NCBI RefSeq assembly: GCF_016097555.1
Contig: NC_054702.1
Span: 66,111,478 to 66,175,477 of the forward strand
Direction: 5' to 3'
Origin: Gigantopelta aegis
Taxonomy: Eukaryota > Mollusca > Gastropoda > Neomphalida > Peltospiridae
Length of the DNA stretch: 64,000 nt
This document shows, piece after piece, positions 45,089 to 57,700 of the stretch; position 1 is the first letter of the stretch; each line of letters begins with the position of its first letter. Below the pieces are notes generated by a model. The model was given only the letters and a program-made list of their open reading frames with translations, ran no database searches and was not told the origin of the DNA. The position numbers and the translations under genes were made by a program.

Positions 45089-48000
45089 TTATGTGAAGTT
45101 AAATCGCACGGATGACAGTGTAAACTTGGGTCCATAGTGACCTGCCCAGAACTGCGTGTCCTTTCCAGAGTGTGTGAACTGCACATAACGCACACCGGTG
45201 CCATAGTCCTTGAATGTATGCATGACCTAAAATAAAAACATGTTGAAAGTTGTAGATTTTAGAGTTCAGTTAAAATTTGACTGCAACAATTATTAATTTG
45301 CTTTACATTGATTTTCCTTGGCTTTAAATATTTTTCACTTAACTTTCATATGCGGCTATCCAGACATGTACAACTACACCACTATGGTAGAATTGAAATA
45401 ATTATATCATCAAGGGGCAACAAATCCACCAGTTTAGATCTAGTTATTGTTGGCTTTATTTGCAACAAATCCACCAGTTATAAAGATGGTTTTATTGAAT
45501 TATAGTTTAAAATCTCAGTTATTTTTCTTACAGTTAAAATAATGGATATAAACACCTACACATTTCAGTAAAGGTTCTATCAGAACCCAGCAAATTGTGT
45601 CTCTGCCAGTTTGAATGAAGATGAAGATCTAGATACATCACCGTTTCAAGTGGTCTGGTAGGTTTGGAGAAGCCACTTAGAAACCTCACAATAATACTGA
45701 TTTCCCATGTGTGTTCAAACTGGGAACTAACAATATTAATTTATACAAATGGGGGGGCAATCCTCCCAATCACACCTCTTTTTCCCCAACAACTTTATAT
45801 ATTTTCCTGTTGCCCCATAACATGACTCATAGACCGTATGCCCCCCTATGTAGGTACCCCAAATATAAAATATAAAATCCTGGCTAGGCCAGTGTATAAA
45901 TCTCACACCATCACAAAAAAATAATAGTTAAAGTATCAATCACAAACTATATAAATGGCAAAACTATAACTATACCTGTTCCCACTGTTTTCCAGCCCAT
46001 TGGTCAACCCTTTCCTCCGTTTCAAATGTCTTAATTACCTTCTTTGTAGCAGAGAGCAGTTTAACAGTTAAATGATAGACACAGCCACAATCAAATCTTC
46101 CAGCATACCTATGCAGAAGTAATAAAAAGCTCAATAATTGTAAACATCATGCAGGTACTAACTTCCCTAAGCTAGCTACAGCACTGAAGTCATATACATA
46201 CAAGCGCACGCGCGCACACATACACACACACACACATGCATGTGCACACACGTAACCATTTACACAATACAAAAACCAAGATTAAGAACCCATCATGACT
46301 TTGGCTTAGAGTACTAATTTCCTCTTTACAACAGTTAATTTAGGAAATATTAAGTTTTTAAAGATATTTGTATTTTATGCTTTGTTTTGGGGGTTTTTTG
46401 TCATTCAAGGGAGACAACTTCACATACCATGCATTAGTATGGAAACTGAACAGCCTGAGCCCTGTTTTACGAAGTGATCTTAGCGCTAAGATCACCTTAA
46501 GTACATAGCTATCTTATGCACTTAAGACGGTCTTAGTACTAAGATCGCTTTGTAAAACGGAGCTCTGGACACTACTAGGGAACCATATCCTGTTTAGATT
46601 CATATGGTTTCACTATATTACCAAAAAAACTAAACAATTATCACAGATAGAGTGACCAGGCCGGAGATGTGGACATGGATGACAGACAGACAGACTTGAA
46701 AGAAAGACTTTGTCAGAATGGAAAGAAAAAGACACTGACCTCAAGAAAGAAGAAAAAAAAAGAGTAAAATTTAGGGAGGGGGTGGGGCAGAGAATCACAA
46801 AACCCCAGTTGTTCCTACCACTCAGAAACTTCAATAGGAGGCTGCCATGTGTCCAGTACAACTTCTGTACAACCTTCAGCTAGCAGATCAACAAGCTGGT
46901 ATTTTTCACACAGTGAATATGATGTCGCCCAATTTTTAATAGATCCTGAAATGAAGTATTTAAAAAAAAAAAAAGCTTTTGATTTTGACATGTTACTGTG
47001 AGTACCTGGTACAGGTTAGTTATATGTATGCATATATCTATATAATTACAAATTTAAAGATTTATTGTTTCAACAATTACAAGAAGTAATGTGTAGCATA
47101 TTCAAGTCCAGTTTATTACCAAAAAAACATTGAATAACTTTGTTTCATAAAGAAATTTGTTTATCTATTTTAGTTATATGTTGTTATTGAGTTATCAGAA
47201 AGTAACTATTGGTAACCAATAATCCTATTTCCATCCATTAAATTATGTCACAAAAGGAAAATAAGTGTCTTATCTATACCATGATATACACAATGTACTA
47301 ACTTGCAGCATACAAACATTTCTTTTATGGGACATATGTTTCAATAATATAAAAAATTAAAGGAAGATTTGTTTAATATAATGTAAACAAAGTGCAAGTA
47401 CCATAAAAAGAATTTGAGTTGAAAAATGTTTAAATTTAATTTTAAACCTGGTTTTTAAGAAGATGTAAGAAATATAATACATTCATGTTCATTACGTTTT
47501 CTTGTTAAAACAACTGTAGTGACTATGGCATCTAATCAAAGTCATGCAGTATTTTTTATATTGTTACCAATAACATTGGATGAAGCATCAACAATTGTCG
47601 AAAGTGGCACAGATCCTGATGGGGTAGCTTCCACAACAAACTGGTCTCCTCCTTTTTGTGTTACTTTCCAGTGCAACATCCCCTCTTACAAAAAAAAACA
47701 AAAAAAACATAATTTAAAATTTATAATAATATACTGATGGAAAGAAATAAGGGAACACATCAAATTGTAGACCATATTCAATTCACAACTAGCGTAGTAA
47801 TGTCTGTATTTCATACCAAGTTGTAATGTGGGACTGAATGTCTGTAGTGTTGAATGTGCTGCCTATATGTTCCCAGTCAACTTCTGACAATATCAATTGA
47901 TTTTTGATGCAGTCATTATTTCTTGTTGCTATCTGTGTGATCCTTTATTTCTTTCCATCAGTTAAAGAATAATATAATTACAGCTACCAGTACATAAAAC

Positions 48001-49771
48001 TGTACAACATGATAACATCAGGGTATATGAGGCTGTTTGTTAAATGTATCCAGCTACAAAATATGTAGTCTGCACGTTATACAATAAAACTCCTCTAAAC
48101 CGGACATACTAGGGACCAAGTAAAACGTCCAGTTTTTAAGAGGTATCCGGTTTAGAGAGGTTCTCTTCTGCATGGATATTTAAAAAGAGACCATGAAAAA
48201 CATCCGGTTTTGAGGGAATTCCGGTTTACAGAGAGTCTAGTTTTGAGAGGTTTCACTGTATATAGTATAGGGCTGTACCCTAATCAAAATCTTGGGGGGG
48301 GGGGGGGGGGGGGGGCGCACTACTTTTTATAAACAAATGAAACAATATACAAATTAAACCCTGAGATGTGTATGCTATTTTCTGAAGTAAAAAACCTAAA
48401 CAAAAGTGAGATTCTCAGGGGGGCAGCTGCCCCCTCTGCCCCCGTCGCCTCGGAGGGTCTGTAGTAGCTGACACAGATGTTACTCATGCCTAAAAGGCAA
48501 TGTGACACTGGCCACCAAATCTATAGGCTACTTCTTCTGATTTGCAGCAAGACATCTTTTATGTGAACTTCCCTGAAAGGATAGCACAGAACACAGTCTG
48601 ATAATTTTAACTATAGATCCAATATCAGGACTTCTAGAAAAAAATGTTTAATCCACTAACCATGAGATCAGTGATTTAAAACATTTACTAGCCAGGATTA
48701 AAAATTCACTAGCCCTATTTTACTTCAAGTCAATACAATTTTATTAAATAATAGTAATGTCACATAAAGGGAAAGAATTTTTTTATTTATTTAACGACGC
48801 ACCCAACACATTTTATTCATGGTTATATGGTATCAGACATATGGTTACGGACCACACAGATTGAGAGAAAGGAAACCCGCTGTCGCCACTTCATGGCTAC
48901 TCTTTTTTACTTGCAGAAAGGGATCTTTTATATGCACCATGCCACAGGCAGAGTAGTACCATACATACATTTGTGTACCAAGACCTTTGATATACCAGTC
49001 GTGTGGTACTGGCTGGAACGAGAAATATCCCAATGGGTCCACCAACAGGGATCGATCCCAGACTGACCATGCATTGAGCAAGTGCTTTACCATTGAGCTA
49101 CATCCCACCCTCCTAAAGAGGGAGATAGAGCTTAAAAACACTAACATTGGGGGTTGGGGTGGGGTTGGGGTGGGGTCAGGATATTTATATAAAATTTACA
49201 AAATAAGACTTAACTGCAGCATTTCACATATTGTTGTTTACTAGCCATCGGGCATGGCAGTAGTAGTTATTTACTAGCCCAACACTGAATATCACTAGCA
49301 ATGGGAGTGGGGCTACTAGATTAATCTAGAAGCCCTGAATATATCCACTTATGGGTCTGAATTCTATAGCCTATCATACTTAAGACTATGTGTACCACCC
49401 TGTCCAACTTGCTTATGTTGCAATTTAATAAAATGTCAGTATTACTATTATTTAAGCCACTACTGTGGTATATTCTTACCTGTGGCACAAGGATTTTTTA
49501 TTAAGTTTCTTGCATAAGGATTGAAAAAGTACAACTTCTTAAAATCATCTGACACCGGCATCACTGCTGGTACATATTTCCTCTCTTTCTGGCATTTTAT
49601 TCTCCACAGTGTTTGCTGTTCCACCACTTTGTACCAAGATTTATTTACCAAGCAGCAACATTGCACAAGGTCTTTGGCAGGCACATTTGAAAATATTATC
49701 ATTAGTATTTCATCAGGAAGATCATTCAAAGACAAATTCACAAAAGAACCAAGTTCACTTTGGCCCGCCAT
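45089..49771 (-). CDS. FBXO6: F-box only protein of the FBXO2/FBXO6/FBXO44 sugar-binding group, complete, 5 coding exons
   Basis: Exons on the minus strand: 49771-49480, 47684-47568, 46945-46819, 46108-45976, 45226-45089. Phases agree at every junction and the product is 268 residues (vertebrate FBXO2/6 are about 290). Residues about 10-55 form the F-box (LNDLPDEILMIIFSNVPAKD). The rest is the FBA domain: FFNPYARNLIKNPCA, CEKYQLVDLLAEG, DTWQPPIEVSEW, DCGCVYHLTVKLL, and near the end GKDTQFWAGHYGPKFTLSSV. These proteins join SKP1-CUL1 ligases and recognise high-mannose N-glycans on misfolded glycoproteins for ER-associated degradation. The FWAG motif aligns with the YW pair of the glycan pocket, with Phe in place of Tyr. 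An acceptor (AATTTGTAG) directly abuts the ATG, so the 5'UTR is on an upstream exon. The exact vertebrate paralogue cannot be assigned. Confidence 0.92.
46454..46567. mobile_element. Near-perfect palindromic MITE, 114 bp
   Basis: CCTGTTTTACGAAGTGATCT and CCTTAAGTACATAG on the left pair with complements on the right (GATCGCTTTGTAAAACGGAG, CTTATGCACTTAAGAC). GATCTTAGCGCTAAGATC is itself a palindrome. In the FBXO intron between coding exons 3 and 4. Confidence 0.82.
47734..47961. mobile_element. Tc1/mariner-like MITE, 228 bp
   Basis: Ends CTGATGGAAAGAAATAAGGG / complement CTGATGGAAAGAAATAAAGG; the left end follows TA, while the right flank has decayed to TT. No coding. In an FBXO intron. Confidence 0.75.
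48082..48258. mobile_element. Pogo/Tigger-like MITE, 177 bp
   Basis: Ends CAATAAAACTCCTCTAAACC and complement CAGTGAAACCTCTCAAAAC, flanked by TA (48080-48081, 48259-48260). AACCGGA units recur. This layout is typical of pogo-type elements. Confidence 0.82.
48294..48315. repeat. G homopolymer, 22 bases
   Basis: Starts about 35 bp after the pogo-like MITE, within a GGGGCGCAC / GGGGGGCAGCTGCCCCCTC-bearing stretch that looks like another decayed element (to about 48455). Confidence 0.9.
48640..49345. repeat. Second GGCTAG-motif element, split by a SINE
   Basis: ACTAGCC motifs at 48690-48718, 49242-49250 and 49274-49283, ending GATTAATCTAGAAGCCCTG (complement CAGGGCTTCTAGATTAATC). A family-A SINE (48778-49110) sits inside. 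Confidence 0.5.
48778..49110 (-). mobile_element. SINE, family A, long tail, full length
   Basis: Tail TTATTTATTTAACGACGCAC with GGTATCAGACATATGG, body, and head GCATTGAGCAAGTGCTTTACC..GAGCTACATCCCACCC. It also shows the uninterrupted form of the sequence that the two DNA elements at 3.5-4.4 kb entered. Confidence 0.88.
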
Positions 49772-49863
49772 CTACAAATTAAAAAAATAAATGAAAGATA
49801 GAGATAGAGATAGATACATTAGATTATAAATAAACAGATGGACGGATGGAAGGACAGACTGAC

Positions 49864-49986
<123 letters not shown>

Positions 49987-50130
49987 GGCTTCCTTAATGA
50001 CTTACCACAACACTGTTGAATCAGTGACTGTTATAAAAAAAAAGGAATGTTTAATAACAACTCAAAACAGATGAAACTATTGGAATTTGGAATTTGATGA
50101 TTTTATTTATTGCCACACTGTCCACACAGG

Positions 50131-50405
50131 GGTTTGGGGTGTAAACCTGTGGTAAAGTGCTCGTCTGATGTGTGGTCGGTCTAGGATTGATCCCCGTTGG
50201 TAGGCCCTATGGGCTATTTCTAATTCCAACCAATGCACGACAATTCTTATATATATATATATCAAAAGCTATGGTATGTGCTATCCTCTCTGTGAGATGG
50301 TGCATTAAAAAAGATGCCTTGCTACAAATGGAAAAATGTAGCAGGTTTCCTCTGAGATTATATATAAAAGTTACCAAGTGTTTGACATCTAAAACCTGAT
50401 GACTA
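50131..50405 (+). mobile_element. SINE, family A, old copy
   Basis: TGTGGTAAAGTGCTCGTCTG, GGATTGATCCCCGTTGG, then the body with a short (TA)n insertion and a decayed tail ending TGACATCTAAAACC. Confidence 0.78.
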
Positions 50406-50496
50406 ATATGTGCACATTTTAAACTACACCTATGTGGTATCTAACATATCATATGGTTATTGCAACATTTGATCAAGAGTTAAAAGTTTGTTTGTT

Positions 50497-50940
50497 TATG
50501 GCCTTTGAATTACCAGTCAGGGTGCTCCGACTGGAATGAGAAATAGCCCAATGAGCTTTTATTTGCGCTTCCCACAGGCAGGATAGCACAAACCATGGCC
50601 TTTGTTGAACCAGTTATGGATCACTGGTTGGTGCAAGTGGTTTACACCTACCCACTGAGCCTTGCGGAGCACTCCCTCAGGGTTTGGAGTCGGTATCTGG
50701 ATTAAAAATCCCATGCCTCAACTGGGATCCGAACCCAGTACCTACCAGCCTGTAGACCGATGGCCTAACCACGACGCCACCGAAGGCCGGTCAGAGGAAA
50801 CAACTGCCACCAAATGTATAAGCTAATCCTATCGAAAATGCAGCAATTAATTTATATGTATGTGCACAAGGTACTTTCCACAGGCTGAACAATACAATAT
50901 CCTTTAATGTACCATATGTAGAACACTGATTAGAACATAG
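50497..50940 (-). mobile_element. SINE family B (50554-50790) beside or within an older SINE
   Basis: 50554-50790 is the head half of a family-B SINE ending GCCACCGAAGGCCGGT. The flanks GGCCTTTGAATTACCAGTCA (50500) and TCCACAGGCTGAACAATACA (50878) are pieces of older body sequence on the same strand. The order of events is inferred. Confidence 0.7.
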
Positions 50941-51369
50941 ATAAAAAAATATTATAATAATGAAGTCCATCATGAGTGATCGATCCTGTAAGCCGTGGCA
51001 CCTCAGACGAGCGCTTTACAACTCGGTTATGTATCCTTCTAGTGATGTTTAATTGGTTTATTTTAATGAACTAATGTATAATATGTTTTTACATTGATTG
51101 TCTAAAACAATAAACAAAAAATAAACAAAACGCAGGACTGAGGACCTGCGTATTAGGCCTACTCACATTGTGAGTCACAATCCAAAGTCAGTTTCGCTGA
51201 TGCCGAAGAGTGTTTACTATATACACCGTGACAGCGCCAACATAATTTTATGTATAAATAATAATAAAAACAGACACTCAACATTATCTTAAACTAATTC
51301 TTGCATGCTAACTGAATATTTTTTAAAGTCAGCCTTGGTAAATCAGACACTCGTTTGACAACTTACTCA

Positions 51370-51760
51370 AGACTGTTCTGCAACTGTTGTGCATCCAAGG
51401 TTTGATTCGTGGACACTCGGAATATACTGTATTCGAAAAGTATGAAATTGAATACAAAACACGCAAACCAGTCTATAAAGCTAAGAATTTCTGAAGAACA
51501 ACTATCAATATAAAAAATAATTAATGCTAAGACAAATTTTCACCAGAGACGTCTCTTTTGGGTTTGCATTTGTAACGATATTTGTAAAACACTAGATTAT
51601 TTTATGCATTATCAATATGTTTGTAAACTAATTAAAGTAAAGTAATGCAACAGAATTGAAACTCTAAAGTAAAGAAATTGTTACCAGCTCCCAAATTCCA
51701 ACTCCAAGACTACTAAGCTTGGGCAAAGTTGTCAATTGTAATCGTTCGTTTAGTGGACCA
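51370..51760. promoter_or_regulatory. Head-to-head start region between FBXO (minus) and FNTB (plus)
   Basis: The FNTB ATG is at 51760 (plus). FBXO needs an upstream non-coding exon on the minus strand, and a fair donor (CTTGA|GTAAGTT) ends near 51371; another possible donor (ACAAT|GTGAGTAG) is near 51170. The first exon of FBXO would then start within this interval, making a compact bidirectional promoter. No TATA box or clear core motif is visible, and the interval is free of recognisable mobile elements, unlike both sides. Confidence 0.35.
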
Positions 51761-54700
51761 TGGAAGATGCTAATGAACTCAGGCACAGGTGCAGCACCAC
51801 TGATTTAAACAAGGAGAAATATAAAGACGATGCTCTTTGGACCGAAACTGCTGATGAACAGGTTCTTTTTTATTCAAATATTATATTGGGACATGCAAAA
51901 TAAAACACTGGTTTTAAAGTTATTAAATATTGATCAGAACTACAATGACCAGTCAAACCTAACATTTTGTGAGAGTCTTGTGCATTTGTATGCATGGCTT
52001 GTTCTAGTAAAGGGGTGGGACGTAGTCCAGTGGTAAAGCGCTCGCTTGATGCATGGTTGGTTTGGGATCGATCCCCGTCGGTGGGCCCATTGGGCTATTT
52101 CTCATTCCAGCCAGTGCACCACGACTGGTATATGAAAGGTTGTGGAATATACTATCCTGTCTGTGGGATGGTGAATATGAAAGATCCCTTGCTACTAATG
52201 AAAAAATGTAGCGGGTTTCCTCTCTATGACTGTCAAAAATGACCATATGTTTGACATCCAATAAATCAATGTGCTCTAGTGGTGTCGTTAACCATATCAA
52301 ACTTTTTTTCCTTTTTTTGTTCTAGTCGGTGCATCATGACTGGTATATCAAAGGTCATGGTATGTGCTATCCTGTCTGTGTGATGGTGTACATAAAAGAT
52401 CCCTTGCTACTAATGGGAAAATGTAGTGGGTTTCCTAATGTTTGACATCTGATGATTAATAAATCAATGTGCTCTAGTGGTGTTGTTAAACAAAACAAAC
52501 TTTTGTAGGCATGGATGCACCATTTAAAAATGACATCTACAATAGTCAAAGTTAAGTGTTTTATATGGCATTTAAAAGGGACACAGGACTACAGGGGAGC
52601 AGGTCAACTTGCCCCAAATCCAAATCTCTCACTAGCAACTCTCCCCAATCCCACTTAGTACCCCTTCAGTGCCCCCCTGCTCCTACTTGTTTCGACACCT
52701 GTTAAAAAGTCAAAACCTAAATAAGTCACAGTTCCTTTCTTGTATGTTCTGTTTACACACAAAACTTGTTATTCACTTGTTGATCTGAAACCATTCATTC
52801 ATTCATTATTTGGAGTGGGATTTAGCTCAGTCGATTGAGTGCTCACCTGAGGTGCTTGCATCACAGGATCAAACCACCTCAATGGATACATTCAACAGAT
52901 TGGGTTTTTTTCTTATTCAAACCAGTGCACCACTGCTGTTCAAAGGCTGTGGTATGTGCTTTCCTGTCTGTGGAGTCAGAATTACCAAATATTTGACATC
53001 CAGTAGCCAATGATTAATTAATCAATGTGCTCCAATGCAGGCCTCACGCGAAGTCACTTCTCTCTCAAACTTCAGAGAGGGCGAAGTTTTTAACGACAGG
53101 GAGACTTGAATTTTAATCTAATAAAAAGAAGATATCTTAATGCAGGTGCAACTTTTACAATCTGTATTTTATTATTTTTATTTTTTAAAATTTTACTTTC
53201 TGTACTGCTAATTGATGGATATGTGCTCTATAGTTGTTGTTTTTTTAATCACCTTTCCACATGTCGCCTTCTTTAGAAATAATGAAATGATAATGAATTA
53301 TGAAGAGTACTAATTTGACTGTTTAGAATTCATTCTCTTACAAGAGTATTGTCCTAGTAGATTAATCTACCACAGTCAAGCTGAGATTACCCAGAGGCAA
53401 TTAAATGCGTCCCACAGTCTCAGCTTCTTAATTAATACACTATGGAGTTGTAAAACTGAATGGGTACTAATATCCGTGAAGGTGTGAACATTGCTTATCT
53501 GCTGCACCTATTCACTGTTGTTTACCATAAAAAAAAGAATTTAGTGGCTGTTTTAACATGGACACTTTAGTGACTTGGGGATCCAGTTTAAGTATGTAAG
53601 ACAGGTCACTGCTATTTTATAATTTTGACATCTGTTTTGTATGTTGAATTTATTCATTATGACAAAGTCTACGTAAAACTAAATAATTACTCCCAACTAT
53701 TAGTGCCAGACACGGGTGTTGTCTGAGCTAGACCATCTACCTGTGAGCCTGTCGTATGATTTTGTGGCGCCAGTGTCTCTACAAACTCAGGCCATTCACA
53801 CTTAATTATTATCTATGAAGAGGTGTTCCTCAAGTTCTTCACCATTCATCCGTGATTATGTACATTGCAAGTGATGGCTATTTTCAAAAAGGTGACACAA
53901 ATTTCGAAGTCAGGCTGGTCAGAGAGAAGTTTGAGCTCACTTCGCCCAGTTGCGTGAGCCATGCAGTGGTGTCGTTAAATAAAACATTTTTTTTTTTTTT
54001 CATTCATTCATGCATTCATTCATTTCAACTTATTTCCGTGCTTATATCCAGTTAAGGTTCAAGTATGCTGTCCTGGGCACATACCTCAGCTATCTGGACT
54101 GTCAGTTCAGGACAGTGGGGTTCTCGTTAGTGTAGTGGTCTTACACCTACCCATTGAGTCATTAAAACTTGCTCTGGGTGAGAGCCGGTATGGACTGCTA
54201 ACCCATTACCTATGTCCGATGGCTGGTCAGAAACAGTATAAAGCGAGGAATTCATGTGTACATAGATTATAATGTGTGGTGCGTAAACAAAAGTTTATAT
54301 AGAAATCAACTGAAGTGTTTCCACATGTACTCAATCAGTGACGGATCCAGAAAATCCATTTAGGAGGGCCCTAATGACATGTGGCCAAATGCCACAAACG
54401 TTCCCAAAGGGATTTCTTGGATTCTCCAATTTAAAAAAAGGAATTTAGTTTTTTTTAGGCTAACCATCCTTAGATTCGCCACTGCATAACATGTGTTGCA
54501 TAATGCGTGATACTTTAATTCCCGAACTCATTAGTGATTATTCCAATACACAATACACATTAAGATGGTAAAATATCTTTTAGTACTAAGAATTTGTTTT
54601 GTTTAATGACAACACTAGAGCACATTGATTTATTAAACATCGGTTATTGGATATCAAACATTTAGTATCATGAATATTTGTTACATATAACATGTTATAT

Positions 54701-57700
54701 AACCAAAAAAGTGGGGATGAAGTTGTAAGTAATCGAAATCTAGCAGACCTAGACAAATTACTATTAATATTAGTCATTTATGCTAAACAAAATATACTGG
54801 TCAGTATGTTGTGGTGTTCTGAAATAATATTTTATTGTGTTTTTTAGGTAAATGTAGAAAACTCCGTTGACCAACTGTACACAGCATTTAGAAGTAGATT
54901 AAAGGATGACCCAGAGTAAGCACTGTTCTTCTCAACCCTTTTCATTTTATAACAGGTTTTAGCCACACAGGGCACATAAATACTACATCGGCATGTATAT
55001 TCTGTTCAACAACCAAAAATAAGCAATGTCCATCGTATGTAATGTAGTGTATTTACAGTTATTTGAAGTGATGTACAAATTATTTACTGCAATGATGTTA
55101 GTATGGTTTTAAGTCATTTCGACCCCATATACAATATTTAAGTATTGTAATTTTGTAATTGCTAAATTAATATAATTATGTAGTTGGCATATCCAATTAC
55201 CTTTTAAAAACATATGATTACTCTTAACATGCAAAATGACCTCTTAATTCATTATCCAACAATGGCCAAATTAATTGTGGATTAAGTTATGTTTAATGTC
55301 AATAATGTTAAAGTACACTGTAAATATAATGTTATGGAAACTAAAGTAACAGTTCAGATATATAAGCATGTTATTGTTAATAGCTACTAAAGAAACATTT
55401 CTTTTTAATTTCTAATGTAGTAAAATGACCTGCTACTATGAATTGTTTGCTTGCATCTGTACAGTCTAAAATAAACAACAAAACACACATTGATTAAATA
55501 GTTTCATTTAATAATCAGACGCAAATTGACATGTGACCGGGGCCAAAACAACTAGGGTTATGGGGCCAAAATTTCTGGGGCCGAACATGCACTTGGGCCG
55601 AAATGTCTCGAAAGTGTTAGTATTATGTTAAATAATTTGAAACTTCAATTCAATGTGTTGCAATCTACTTACTTGATAAGACTAGTCTCTGTGAGACAAG
55701 TAAGAGCAGAAAGTTGACAAAAATGGCCAAGTGTTTTACTGCAGTCCACATTAGTTTTAGCCAGCTGGTCCACAGCATATAAACATGTAGAAGCACTTGA
55801 CTGTGGCTGACAACTGGTGTAACAAAGGTCGTGGTATGTACTATCCTGTCTGTGGGATGGTGCATATAAAACATCCCTTGCTGATAATCGAAAAGAATAG
55901 CCTATGAAGTGGTGACAGCGGGTTTCCTCTCTCGATATCTGTCTGATCCTTAACCATATGTCTGTCGCCATATAACCGTAAATAAAATGTGTTGAGTGCG
56001 TCATTAAATAAAACATTTCCTTCCTTGACTGTGGCTGCATATGTTTTATATACATGTATTCATAATGACATTTCTAATTTCTCATCCCAGCATTCCAGTA
56101 CTAGAGCGTGGTATTCATCGAACATTCCTCTGGAAGGGACTCAAGAGCTTGTCGGGGGCATATGAGGTAGCGCATTAATTTACTCTCCCCCTTCTCCCTC
56201 AACAACTTCAGTTTGTGAAAAGCAATAATTATTATGAACATATTTTAAAGTACAGTGGATAAAATTTATAAGACACTTTTGCATATCAACTTTAAATTTG
56301 TGAATAACTACATTTTGTATTCGACTATTTGTGGACCTTAATATACCGTAGGTTTTACCAGTGATGCAAATTAGTTTTACCAGTGATGCAAAGCATTAAT
56401 TTCTATGGATGTATTATTCTGGTGGTTGAAAGTGAATTGCTGAAGTTTAGACTGTTCCACTTTTCATTAAAGAAAAGTAATTATATTATTAATGCTATTA
56501 TAATTAAGATTTTATGACAGCAGTATACTCATTATTATTATATAAAACTGTTATGTTCTCAGAATTTATTTGAACGCTTCAGCAATGCATATTAATGTTT
56601 TGTGACTACCAACATAGTATATTTAGATATTGAATGAAAATTATTGAGACTGCTAGTGAGTTATCACTAATCCACAGCAGTATCTTCATTGGTCTATATG
56701 GAACTGAATGCATTCTATCAGTCCATTCATTCATTCCATTCATTCCATTCATTCATCCAGCTGCTTCTACAATATGTTTCATTTAAATCAGCAATAAATG
56801 TTGGATTAAAAACAGGTAGATATTAAATGTTATATGTACCTCCATTAACACAGGGCTGGATGTAGTAAAGTGTTACAGCGGTCACTCGATGCGCGGTTCA
56901 TGCACCACGACTGGTATATCAAAAGGCTGTGGTATGTATTACCCTGTCTGTGGGATGGTGCATATAAAAGGTCTATTGCTGCTAATCAAAAAGAGTAGCC
57001 CATGAAGTGGCAACAGCAGGCTTGGTCCTTAACCATATGTCTGACACCATATGTGTTGAGTACGTCATTAAATAAAACATTTCTTTCTTTCTTTTTCCAT
57101 TGACACATCACCAGGTACTAATCTAGCTGTTGAAATTGCCTTTTTTTTGCCCTAGATTGGCTCAATATGCCAAGTTATTAGTCAAAATAGTTATAATATT
57201 TTCAACATTTATGGTCATCTCACATTTAGTATATATATTTTTATCTCGCCTTCATGTAAAATTCTTTAATCTCATTGATTGTTTGCCGTTGGAAAATTCC
57301 CTTATACCCCTGTGGGGGGAGTCAAATTCTCTTATACCCCGTCTGTAATTTCCAACAGTTTCCAGCCATCCCAGTTAATGCTAAAGCAATAAAATTTTTT
57401 TACTACATACATTTTTTTTATTTTATTAATATCTGTTTCAGACAATTTCGTATTACAAACATTTGAAGTTAAAAACTCGTTTATTGATGGAACTATTTTT
57501 CGTCACTGGCAAGTGGTTTCGTTCGCCTCCGCTAATAAATTGTTAACAATTATTGTCTGGCGTTATTTTGATTATTTGGCTATATGGTTTAACATGTCGG
57601 CAAGATTAATTCGTTGTAGAAGCATCTCTCGGGTATATGGCTTTTTATGTACCCGTTGTGTGCTCTTTTACCCCCTCGCCTTCGGCTCTGGGAAAAAACC

